This document shows, one piece after another, positions 1 through 5,549 of a stretch of DNA of 7,282 bases. A model generated the notes under the pieces. The model saw only the letters and a list, made by a program, of their open reading frames with translations. It was not told where the DNA came from and did no database searches. The DNA lies in assembly GCA_030595015.1 (NCBI GenBank), contig JAUVDZ010000058.1, forward strand, positions 1 through 7,282, written 5' to 3'. This DNA is from Candidatus Peregrinibacteria bacterium (GTDB taxonomy: Bacteria; Patescibacteriota; Gracilibacteria; UBA1369; PNNO01). Numbering within the stretch: position 1 is the first letter of the stretch; every line of letters begins with the position of its first letter. A program made the position numbers and the translations under genes.

Positions 1-83
1 CCAGTGCCAAAACCCATCCCTGCCGAAGAATCCATCATTTCAAATAGAAATGCTAATAATATGATATAAAGAATTAATTCCAT
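1..83 (-). CDS. TSUP (TauE/SafE-like) membrane permease, N-terminal fragment
   Basis: Only the first 27 codons lie in the window; the gene continues past the left edge. The peptide starts MELILYIILLAFLFE and goes on to MDSSAGMGFGT: a hydrophobic first helix followed by a small-residue, glycine-rich loop. That arrangement is the usual N-terminus of the TSUP/TauE-SafE family (formerly DUF81), whose first repeat often reads D-x-S-x-G-M-G-x-G-T. Members export or import sulfite, sulfonates and other small organic anions; the substrate here cannot be told. The ATG at 83 is chosen because GGGGAG lies about 8 bases upstream and no other start codon lies in frame just before it. It follows the small membrane protein gene by 41 bases on the same strand, so the two are probably cotranscribed. 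The family call rests on a short piece and could shift if the rest were seen. Confidence 0.7.
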   Translation of the reverse strand, partial: MELILYIILLAFLFEMMDSSAGMGFGT

Positions 84-124
84 TTCTATTCGTCTCCCCA
101 GATAACAGGTTCCTTTAACTGTAA

Positions 125-313
125 TTATAGCAGAGCGGCAAAAATCAACATCATGATTAAGTAAAAGATTACCGCACCAGATATGCGTATTAAGTTATGC
201 CTAGTAATTTTCATTCTTTCCAATGCTGTCATTTCACTATCAAGTATCTTAGCGATGTTTCCAATTTCACTCGGAAACGCATCTTTCTGCAAGTTTATTT
301 CTTCCATTTGCAT
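125..313 (-). CDS. small single-pass membrane protein of unknown function
   Basis: I do not recognise a family. The protein has about 62 residues: a soluble N-terminal part of mixed charge, then one C-terminal hydrophobic segment (AVIFYLIMMLIFAALL) ending at the stop codon, as in a tail-anchored or small bitopic protein. Basic residues (RMKITRHNLIR) just before the segment suggest that the N-terminus stays in the cytoplasm. Start choice: the open frame reaches a TTG at 325, but GGAG at 320-323 is then part of the coding sequence. The ATG at 313 has that GGAG 6 bases upstream and is preferred; the ATGs at 316 and 307 are alternatives. It lies 41 bases upstream of the TSUP permease gene on the same strand, so a role as accessory subunit or regulator of that transporter is possible but is inference. 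Its short length leaves some risk that it is not a real gene. Confidence 0.55.
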   Translation of the reverse strand: MQMEEINLQKDAFPSEIGNIAKILDSEMTALERMKITRHNLIRISGAVIFYLIMMLIFAALL

Positions 314-356
314 CATTTTCTCCAATATTTATTAAAAATATATATGATGTCATAGA

Positions 357-365
357 TATTTAAAA
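357..365 (-). promoter_or_regulatory. possible archaeal TATA box for the leftward gene pair
   Basis: On the minus strand this reads TTTTAAATA, an archaeal TATA-like sequence. A start site about 25 bases downstream would fall near 332-335 and give a leader of roughly 20 bases holding the GGAG at 320-323. The surroundings are very AT-rich, so such matches are easy to find by chance. Confidence 0.3.
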
Positions 366-389
366 TTATTGGTAAATAGCAAATATATA

Positions 390-446
390 ATGGTTTTATT
401 CAAAATAATAATGGTATAGTATGGTTATAATCAAAAATATACCATT
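390..446. repeat. imperfect direct repeat overlapping a 9-base inverted repeat
   Basis: ATGGTTTTATTCAAAATAAT at 390-409 and ATGGTTATAATCAAAAATAT at 421-440 are imperfect copies 31 bases apart; with one more base each (390-410, 421-441) they match at 17 of 21 positions. In addition AATGGTATA (410-418) is matched exactly in inverse by TATACCATT (438-446). The block lies upstream of the leftward small-protein gene, just behind its presumed TATA box, so it could be a regulator-binding region. It could also be chance in AT-rich DNA. Confidence 0.4.
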
Positions 447-694
447 CTATAATGGGTAATAACCAATTTAAACCAAATGCTCAATCTACTAAACTATCAC
501 ACAAATATCTCTTTTCAAATCGGAATGTGATTATGAGATTTACCAGTATTTTTTACGTTCACGTTTCAAGATACAATATACCTAACTCGTTTATCAGTAA
601 AAAATGCCAGGAAAGAGAAACTAACCCGTTTTTACAAGTAAAAGAAGGTTGGAGCAAATATTGATTCTGCCTATTTTTCTTATGCTGGAACGCT

Positions 695-719
695 GGGGAA
701 GGGATTTAGTCCCCTTTTT
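695..719 (+). terminator. hairpin followed by a T-run, terminator-like
   Basis: GGGGA (695-699) can pair with TCCCC (710-714), leaving a 10-base loop, and TTTTT (715-719) follows directly. Read rightward this is the form of an intrinsic terminator. No firm gene lies upstream on the plus strand, so it may end a transcript across 452-664 or be part of a structured RNA. The same T-run is one arm of the palindrome at 715-730, so two foldings compete. Confidence 0.35.
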
Positions 720-730
720 ACCGGTAAAAA
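715..730. repeat. 16-base perfect palindrome
   Basis: TTTTTACCGGTAAAAA equals its own reverse complement over all 16 bases. A related palindrome, TTTTACAAGTAAAA (arms 630-635 and 638-643), lies 86 bases to the left and shares the pattern TTTTAC-NN-GTAAAA. Such pairs can be operator sites for a dimeric regulator. The next firm gene downstream starts at 926, rather far for an operator. Confidence 0.5.
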
Positions 731-745
731 TTCCTAGAACTACCC

Positions 746-768
746 TTAAAACAAAAATATTGTTTTGA
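746..768 (+). repeat. stem-loop of 9 pairs with a 5-base loop
   Basis: TTAAAACAA (746-754) pairs with TTGTTTTGA (760-768), with one G-T pair, around the loop AAATA. A second small hairpin, CCCG-TAT-CGGG, follows at 774-784. These could belong to a structured RNA or to the end of a mobile element; no function can be assigned. Confidence 0.4.
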
Positions 769-888
769 CTATGCCCGTATCGGGATGCGAGCCCCTAACT
801 TACTAGTATGTAATTAGGTTTTATATCTGTTGATTCTGCATTGGATTTTGATACTTCGAATCAATCTAAATTAAATTTTTGGGAACGC

Positions 889-895
889 TTTTATA
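889..895 (+). promoter_or_regulatory. possible TATA box for the LEA14-like gene
   Basis: TTTTATA lies 31 to 37 bases before the preferred ATG at 926. In an archaeon this would place the transcript start a few bases upstream of that ATG, giving a nearly leaderless message. That agrees with the absence of a Shine-Dalgarno site there. Confidence 0.3.
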
Positions 896-925
896 GTGAT
901 GATTAATATAATAATTTTAATTATT

Positions 926-1825
926 ATGAAAAACGAAATCAACAGTAAAAAAATACTAAAAATATTTCTAATAGTTGTAATTCTTGTAAGCATTATTGTT
1001 ACAGGATATTTTTTAATTGTTTACTATGTTGAAGAAAACATTGAGGATATAAAAATCCCTGAGATCACTGTAGAAACTGAGTTTGAAAAACTAACAGCGG
1101 AAGGTCTTGAATTTTCTATAAGCGTTAAAATATTTAATCCAAACAACTTTGAACTAAAAATCGATGAGTTTTCACTAGTTGCAATAACAGATGACAACAA
1201 TAATGTGGGCAGTCTCACTATAGACGGGGGAACAGTAAAACCTGAGACTTCTTCAACGTTTAAATCTAAAGGCATAATTAGTTTTGAGGCGTTCGATGCC
1301 GAGGTTTTAATATTATCAATAGATGGCGATGCAACACTTAAAATTTTAGATTATGATAAAACTCTGTCTTTATCAACTGATATGGAAGTTTTCATTCCTG
1401 ATATCGCAGATTTTATATTCAATAATGAAGCCGTTAATATTGAAATCCTAGTTCAGTTAAAAATCAAATTAAGAGGATTATTGACAATAGTTGGTTTCAA
1501 AGTATATAACCCTAGTGAAATACCAATTATTGGAAAAAACCTAGTTTACAGGATTTATAGACTTGATGATGATACAAAAACTTTGTTGGTTGAACAGGAT
1601 ATGGATCCCTTTGAAATATCTCCCAAAACAGAGATACTTGTGGATGAAGAAACCTTAATTTCTTACCGTAAGTTTTTCTTTTCAGCAGGTTTTAAACTTT
1701 TACCAAACTGGATTAATGTTCAAGTAGACGGTGATCTATCGATTGCTGGAACTAGACAGGTACTTCCAATATCTGTAAATGCATATTTTGATCCACATTT
1801 GATTAGAAATTTGGATAATAGATAA
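926..1825 (+). CDS. membrane-anchored protein with two LEA14/WHy domains
   Basis: The protein has 299 residues from the ATG at 926. A short basic N-terminus (MKNEINSKKILK) is followed by one hydrophobic helix (about residues 12-34), so it is probably anchored with the rest outside the cytoplasm. Two beta-rich repeats follow. The first (about 45-160) holds the WHy/LEA14 hallmark VKIFNPNNFELKIDEF; the second (about 180-290) repeats the pattern as FKVYNPSEIPI. LEA type 2 domains form immunoglobulin-like folds linked to stress tolerance or to binding hydrophobic molecules; the role here is unknown. The frame opens at a GTG at 896, but that start would add MMINIIILII before the charged N-region, and neither start has a ribosome binding site, so ATG 926 fits a normal anchor better. 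The gene converges on the luxC-like gene with 4 bases between stop codons, so any terminator must lie inside that gene. Confidence 0.75.
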   Translation: MKNEINSKKILKIFLIVVILVSIIVTGYFLIVYYVEENIEDIKIPEITVETEFEKLTAEGLEFSISVKIFNPNNFELKIDEFSLVAITDDNNNVGSLTIDGGTVKPETSSTFKSKGIISFEAFDAEVLILSIDGDATLKILDYDKTLSLSTDMEVFIPDIADFIFNNEAVNIEILVQLKIKLRGLLTIVGFKVYNPSEIPIIGKNLVYRIYRLDDDTKTLLVEQDMDPFEISPKTEILVDEETLISYRKFFFSAGFKLLPNWINVQVDGDLSIAGTRQVLPISVNAYFDPHLIRNLDNR

Positions 1826-1829
1826 GCTG

Positions 1830-3353
1830 TTATTCTAATGGTATTTTCATATTACTGTTGACAATCATTCGTTTTCTTTCTAATAATTTTTTGATATCTT
1901 CATCGATATTTTTGGTGTTAATGCTCACCCAACGTATGCTATCATGTTCAAAAAGTTCATGTAATGGAAATCTTCCATCCCATGGTTCCCATGGTTTCTG
2001 TAAAGTCATACTGCTAATCACACGAATGTTTGTTGCACCTGCTTCACCAATAGCATCTGCAAATGGTGTCAAACGTTTGTCAGAAATAGCAACACCAACA
2101 GTTTGTAAGAAACTTCCAATTGGTTTAACTAATTTCGGAATCTCCATAATATCATTAACGGGTTTCACACGAATAACTCTATACAATGGAGAGGGCTCAA
2201 ACCGAGTGGTGGTTCCATCATAAATCACAAGCCATTGATGAGTCGCTGATGGAAAAATCTTCACAGGTTCTCCCATCATCTCTTTCTTCAAATACTGATG
2301 ATAACCATCCAATACCTGTATCTTACCAGAGTTAGTCCCTTTGGGAAGTGCAATAGACGTAGTCTCCATCTCTTCAGCAAGCAACTCAGCAAATTTTAAA
2401 GGATCAACTTCTCCACCATTTTCAACAAATATTTCCTGTGGGGAAAAACAACCCTGCTGATCCCATGCAGTTACATCAAGTGAAACTAGTTCAGCAATCT
2501 GATTAGCTCGTTCATCCATGTATTCTCTTGCAATTGTAATAAAACTAAATTTATGCCAGTGACCTGCAATTGGAATATTATGTTTTTCTGCAAGGCCTGT
2601 TAGACTTATACGTGCCTGTTCTCCACCTGTAGCTCGAACAATATCAGATTTCGAAAAAAGAAACTCCTTAGCTTCTTTGTTTCCACTTTCAAAAGGTAAA
2701 ACAGCTATACTATATGCAAGCTGTGGATTTACTTCTTCGATTGATCTTGCATAAAGTGCTCCAAACACAGGTTCTTCAGATGGAACTTTGATCCAAGAGG
2801 CTGCATCGATAAGTTTGTCTAAAATCATTTCAAAAGCAGCAATACCTAGGATGTTTCCCGCACAGATATGCCCAATTACTTCTGGGTCAAAATTGGAATG
2901 AATAACATTATGCTCACCGTAGGCTTTAACTAGGCCGTCATTCAATTCAGAAAAATCCTTATATTTATCAGGTTGAAGTTTTCCAAACAAAGGTAGATTT
3001 TCTTTTCTAAGAATGCTCATAAAATGATCAAAACCCCAAGTTTCAATCATTTCCCGGGAAAAACCAGTAACAGTTGGTAGGACTTCTCTTGCGATTTTTC
3101 TGCCTTTATATTCTGGGTCCATCCAAAGATCTGTAACCTTTCCGATTACGTCTAAAACTATTGGAATTTCAATTTTCAGAAGATAATCCTGTCTAGCCTG
3201 TTTGATGTCGTTAATAATTTTATCAAGAACATCAACTGTAAAAACTGGTTTTTTAAGTTCGATATTGTTGCCAACATCTTCATATTTAAACTCTAAATTA
3301 TCTTCAAGTCCAAGTTCTGGATTCCAGAAATGACAATCGATAGTTTTTCCCAT
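1830..3353 (-). CDS. luxC: LuxC-family acyl-CoA/acyl-protein reductase
   Basis: This 507-residue protein carries the LuxC family marks (PF05893) in order: GHICAGNILG (161-170, nucleotide-binding region), the SDIVRATGG segment (236-244), DQQGCFSPQ (298-306) with the predicted catalytic cysteine C302, and RVKPVNDIMEI followed by FLQTVGVA (395-422). GATNIRVISS and WDGRFPLHEL follow near the C-terminus (438-467). LuxC enzymes take an acyl group onto the cysteine and reduce it to the aldehyde with NADPH; they belong to the aldehyde dehydrogenase superfamily. The length is slightly above the roughly 480 residues of the Vibrio enzyme. The ATG at 3353 has GAGG about 8 bases upstream, inside the end of the preceding SCP2-like gene, 3 bases away. 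It is the last gene of the operon and the natural acceptor of acyl groups from the LuxE-like enzyme. Without luciferase genes, the aldehyde's fate is unknown; the symbol denotes family, not bioluminescence. Confidence 0.9.
   Translation of the reverse strand: MGKTIDCHFWNPELGLEDNLEFKYEDVGNNIELKKPVFTVDVLDKIINDIKQARQDYLLKIEIPIVLDVIGKVTDLWMDPEYKGRKIAREVLPTVTGFSREMIETWGFDHFMSILRKENLPLFGKLQPDKYKDFSELNDGLVKAYGEHNVIHSNFDPEVIGHICAGNILGIAAFEMILDKLIDAASWIKVPSEEPVFGALYARSIEEVNPQLAYSIAVLPFESGNKEAKEFLFSKSDIVRATGGEQARISLTGLAEKHNIPIAGHWHKFSFITIAREYMDERANQIAELVSLDVTAWDQQGCFSPQEIFVENGGEVDPLKFAELLAEEMETTSIALPKGTNSGKIQVLDGYHQYLKKEMMGEPVKIFPSATHQWLVIYDGTTTRFEPSPLYRVIRVKPVNDIMEIPKLVKPIGSFLQTVGVAISDKRLTPFADAIGEAGATNIRVISSMTLQKPWEPWDGRFPLHELFEHDSIRWVSINTKNIDEDIKKLLERKRMIVNSNMKIPLE
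1871..1892 (+). terminator. possible T-rich terminator of the LEA14-like gene
   Basis: The plus strand is T-rich here (GTTTTCTTTC, then TTTTTT at 1887-1892), about 45 to 67 bases past the stop codon at 1825 and antisense to the end of the luxC-like gene. Archaeal transcription can end at such tracts without a hairpin. T-runs are common in this sequence, so the call is weak. Confidence 0.2.
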
Positions 3354-3356
3354 TAA

Positions 3357-3758
3357 TTAAACCTCAAAATCAACGGGGATTTGACTTGCAGTATTCACCA
3401 ATTCTTGTGCTGCTTTTGCTTGATCAAGAATTACTTTAGAATCTCCGTCGATCGTAAACATACCTCTAATGAGACCTCGGATAGGATCTAGCTCTTTATT
3501 TATGACTTTTTTCCAGTTGGAATAAGGTCCTTTGAAAATAAAAGCGGCTGTTTTATTATCCTTTACAAGAAATGCATCTCTGCATTTTCCATGCCATAGA
3601 TCTACATAAAAAGTTACTTCTTCTTTTAATTCCTCATCAGGCGTTATTACAAAAAGAAAATCGCCCTCCCAGATTTTTGCTACTTCTTCATAAGCTTTGC
3701 TTTTGTTAAGCTCTTCTTTAAATGTTTTAATCCATTCATCTGACGGAAAACGTACCAT
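3357..3758 (-). CDS. SCP2-like lipid-carrier protein (copy nearer luxC)
   Basis: The protein has 133 residues and no signal peptide or membrane segment, so it is probably cytoplasmic. The layout suggests the SCP2 sterol-carrier fold: an N-terminal helix with SDEWIKTFKEELN, then strands (FLFVITP, VTFYVDLWHGKC, AAFIFKGPYSNW), then LIRGMFTIDGD and a C-terminal helix. In this fold a hydrophobic tunnel holds fatty acyl chains, sterols or similar molecules. The opening MVRFPSDEWI closely matches MVKFLSEEWI of the other carrier in this operon, so they are paralogues, although the rest has diverged strongly. The ATG at 3758 lies 4 bases after the LuxE-like gene, with GGGGGA upstream inside that gene's last codons. 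Lying between the acyl-activating and acyl-reducing enzymes, it may carry substrate or product; that is inference. Confidence 0.72.
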   Translation of the reverse strand: MVRFPSDEWIKTFKEELNKSKAYEEVAKIWEGDFLFVITPDEELKEEVTFYVDLWHGKCRDAFLVKDNKTAAFIFKGPYSNWKKVINKELDPIRGLIRGMFTIDGDSKVILDQAKAAQELVNTASQIPVDFEV

Positions 3759-3762
3759 CGAG

Positions 3763-5121
3763 TTATTCCCCCTGTTCCATTAGATCGGCCATTACAGCTG
3801 CGCAACCTCGCCCTTCAACGCCTGGAAGACGAGTAACCTCAATATCAAGTACTGGTCCCTCACGACCACACACTGGACAACGCTCCATCAGTTTAACTTT
3901 GTCACCTGTTATAATAAAACCAGGGTAACTGTTAGGTATTGGATCAATGAAGGCAAAACGACCAAATTTATTGTAACCGATTGGATCGAGTTCCTCGTCT
4001 AAAACAAGTGGAATAATTGTCGGAGGAATATGTTTATAATGTCCTTCACAGCTTAAAAAAACAGAGCTGCACTCTGACATAGCATAAACATCATGGTAAC
4101 GATCTTGAGGAATTCCAAGAACATCTTCAACCTTTTCTCTGAAAATCTCTTCCGGTGCACGTTTATCCTCTTCAGCTTTCCATCCACCACCTGTAAGAAC
4201 CTGGCTATCTGGTAACTTTACTTTACGCCCTTCTTTTATCATTCTTTCCATAATTCGATTTAGCCAAAATGGTGGACCAGCAATATTAATTCGTTTTCCT
4301 TCCTTTTCTAAATCTTCTAGAAGGTTAATTATTCTTCTATCAGATTTTTTCTGAACTATTGGACTAATCTTTGACATTGCTTTTGCTTTGATTTTTTCTT
4401 TAATGCCAATGGCTTCATTCCGTTGCATGCGTAAAAATTGTGTGGTAATCTTCATATCTTCAAGTGCGACATGGATATTTTCAGGTTCATACAAATCATA
4501 AGCTATTCCAAAAAGACTGGCGATTGTAAGATTAGTTAAACGAGGATCTGGAATAAGTAAAATAACAGTATCATTGGGATTGTAATCCATAAGTTCTACT
4601 ATGGATCTCATAGCATTACATCTAAGACGATCCCACGAACCAGTATCTCTTGGAATAAAACTAAAACGACCACTGGTTCCACTGGTAAACATAATTCTTA
4701 CACCTTTTTTGTTAAACTCTTCTATTACATCATCATGATCGGGAATTTCTGTTCTAAATTGAGGCATTGGAGTTGAACCTGTGAATAAGTTGTCAAGCCA
4801 ATTCAGAAATCCTTTTCCCTCTGGATAGTCTTTAAAAAATGAATCAGGTAGAAGTGGGATTTTATTGAAGTCTTCCTTGGATTTTATTTTATCTGGGGTG
4901 ATATTTTTTATTTCACATAGACGCTTATATAGTTCATTATTTTCATAATGGTGTTTGAAGCTGTATTTTATTGCATTAAAGGTTAAATCTGCTGTATTTT
5001 GGTAATCTTCAAAATAGATTTTTGGTGTGAACAGGGCTTTATCAATTGGCGTCCAGGTTTCTTTTGGAGGAATGAATTTTTCTAACCTTTTTTGGAATTC
5101 TAATTCACTTTTAGTCATCAT
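3763..5121 (-). CDS. luxE: LuxE-family acyl-protein synthetase (acyl-activating enzyme)
   Basis: This 452-residue protein is of the LuxE/PaaK type (PF04443, ANL superfamily). Visible motifs are the ATP-binding loop MFTSGTSGRF (144-153), LTGGGWK (309-315), YAMSE (346-350), the GFIITGD segment (401-407), and a conserved C-terminal basic region with R431 and RGCAAVMADL (438-447). LuxE forms an acyl-adenylate from a free acid and ATP, holds the acyl group as an enzyme ester, and passes it to LuxC for reduction. At 452 residues it is longer than Vibrio LuxE (about 370), with an extended N-terminus and a CPVCG element (415-419) recalling the C-terminal zinc-type motifs of some PaaK-like enzymes. 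Tandem ATGs lie at 5121 and 5118, with GGATGA just upstream in a 14-base gap. SCP2-like genes lie on both sides. The substrate is not shown by the sequence; a fatty or other hydrophobic acid is likely. Confidence 0.87.
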   Translation of the reverse strand: MMTKSELEFQKRLEKFIPPKETWTPIDKALFTPKIYFEDYQNTADLTFNAIKYSFKHHYENNELYKRLCEIKNITPDKIKSKEDFNKIPLLPDSFFKDYPEGKGFLNWLDNLFTGSTPMPQFRTEIPDHDDVIEEFNKKGVRIMFTSGTSGRFSFIPRDTGSWDRLRCNAMRSIVELMDYNPNDTVILLIPDPRLTNLTIASLFGIAYDLYEPENIHVALEDMKITTQFLRMQRNEAIGIKEKIKAKAMSKISPIVQKKSDRRIINLLEDLEKEGKRINIAGPPFWLNRIMERMIKEGRKVKLPDSQVLTGGGWKAEEDKRAPEEIFREKVEDVLGIPQDRYHDVYAMSECSSVFLSCEGHYKHIPPTIIPLVLDEELDPIGYNKFGRFAFIDPIPNSYPGFIITGDKVKLMERCPVCGREGPVLDIEVTRLPGVEGRGCAAVMADLMEQGE

Positions 5122-5135
5122 ATTTTCATCCTTTT

Positions 5136-5549
5136 TTATTCTTCAAATTCATCTGTAATTTCTTTCAAAGATAAAATTACTCCATCGAGTGGTTTTATTA
5201 ATCTAAGGGCCTGCATTTTACTACCCTTTATTTTTAATCTATTTTTTAAAACAGCTATCCCAAGACTCATCTCACCTTGGAGGACACTTTTATAAGTACC
5301 ATAGTTGCCTCTTATTTCATAAGTTGCTTCTTTTTCCTCAAAAGTACTACCAGTATTGACGATAAAATCTTTTAATTTTCCACCCTCAAATTCCAGGTAA
5401 AAGTTCATTGTTGTATCATCAGGTGGAATATGCTCTACAACACCAAGTAATGATGTTGTAATACTTTTTAGATCTTTTACTGGATCGAGTTTTTCAAGCA
5501 TATATTTTTTACCAATCTCAATCCATTCTTCTGAAAGAAATTTTACCAT
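5136..5549 (-). CDS. SCP2-like lipid-carrier protein (copy nearer the flavoprotein)
   Basis: The protein has 137 residues and is predicted soluble. An N-terminal helix (SEEWIEIGKKYMLEKL) leads to strands with TTMNFYLEFEGGKLKDF (46-62), ATYEIRGNYGTYKSVL (75-90) and a C-terminal KIKGSKMQALRLIK element (107-119). This order is typical of SCP2-domain proteins; in that family KIKGS...AL is the usual last strand-helix step lining the lipid tunnel. It shares the start motif MV[K/R]F-x-S-[E/D]-EWI with the second carrier. The ATG at 5549 overlaps the flavoprotein stop by one base (TAATG), and a strong GGAGG sits in that gene's last codons, so translation is probably coupled. A role carrying a hydrophobic substrate between the flavoprotein and the LuxE-like enzyme is inferred from position only. 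Confidence 0.75.
   Translation of the reverse strand: MVKFLSEEWIEIGKKYMLEKLDPVKDLKSITTSLLGVVEHIPPDDTTMNFYLEFEGGKLKDFIVNTGSTFEEKEATYEIRGNYGTYKSVLQGEMSLGIAVLKNRLKIKGSKMQALRLIKPLDGVILSLKEITDEFEE

Larger units (their letters stand above)
452..817 (+). pseudogene. possible decayed reading frame, perhaps a transposon-protein tail
   Basis: An open frame of 70 codons from the ATG at 452 ends in TGA at 662-664. The same frame then reads on with further stops only at 707-709 and 725-727, then stays open to TAG at 815-817. Its last stretch (731-814) has a protein-like composition, including YARIGMRAPN. Together with NAGEGI at 689-706, this is faintly like the variable C-terminal tails of IS200/IS605-type TnpB proteins. 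I cannot name a domain, no catalytic or zinc-finger motif is seen, and there is no ribosome binding site at 452. The likeness is an impression, not a match. The alternative is non-coding sequence with chance open frames. Confidence 0.2.
326..925. other. 600-base stretch without a convincing gene
   Basis: No reading frame here has a recognisable product or a good ribosome binding site. The left half (326-650) is very AT-rich, with repeats at 390-446 and an inverted repeat ATTTTTTAC (548-556) / GTAAAAAAT (597-605). Two G+C-rich islands stand out in the right half: about 687-714 and 773-796. Around them are a terminator-like hairpin, a 16-base palindrome and a 9-pair hairpin, each listed separately. 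Two explanations remain open: a structured RNA, or the degraded end of a gene or insertion element. I saw no tRNA, CRISPR array or rRNA. Confidence 0.5.

Noticed and set aside
848..864. tRNA T-arm-like hairpin (TTGAT-ACTTCGA-ATCAA)
   Set aside because: The loop is not a proper TTCGANT loop, and no acceptor, D or anticodon arms can be placed around it on either strand.
896..898. GTG at 896 as the start of the LEA14-like gene
   Set aside because: It adds ten mostly hydrophobic residues before the charged N-region, has no ribosome binding site, and overlaps the likely TATA region.
1024..1275. Minus-strand open frame of 83 codons
   Set aside because: It lies wholly opposite the LEA14-like gene, whose domain motifs are clear, and has no recognisable content.
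1858..2223. Plus-strand open frame of 121 codons
   Set aside because: It is antisense to the conserved C-terminal half of the LuxC-like gene, and its sequence looks like a complement shadow.
1830..5121. A bioluminescence (lux) operon
   Set aside because: Only LuxC- and LuxE-family enzymes are present; no luciferase subunits, LuxD or LuxG are visible, and both families occur widely outside luminous bacteria.
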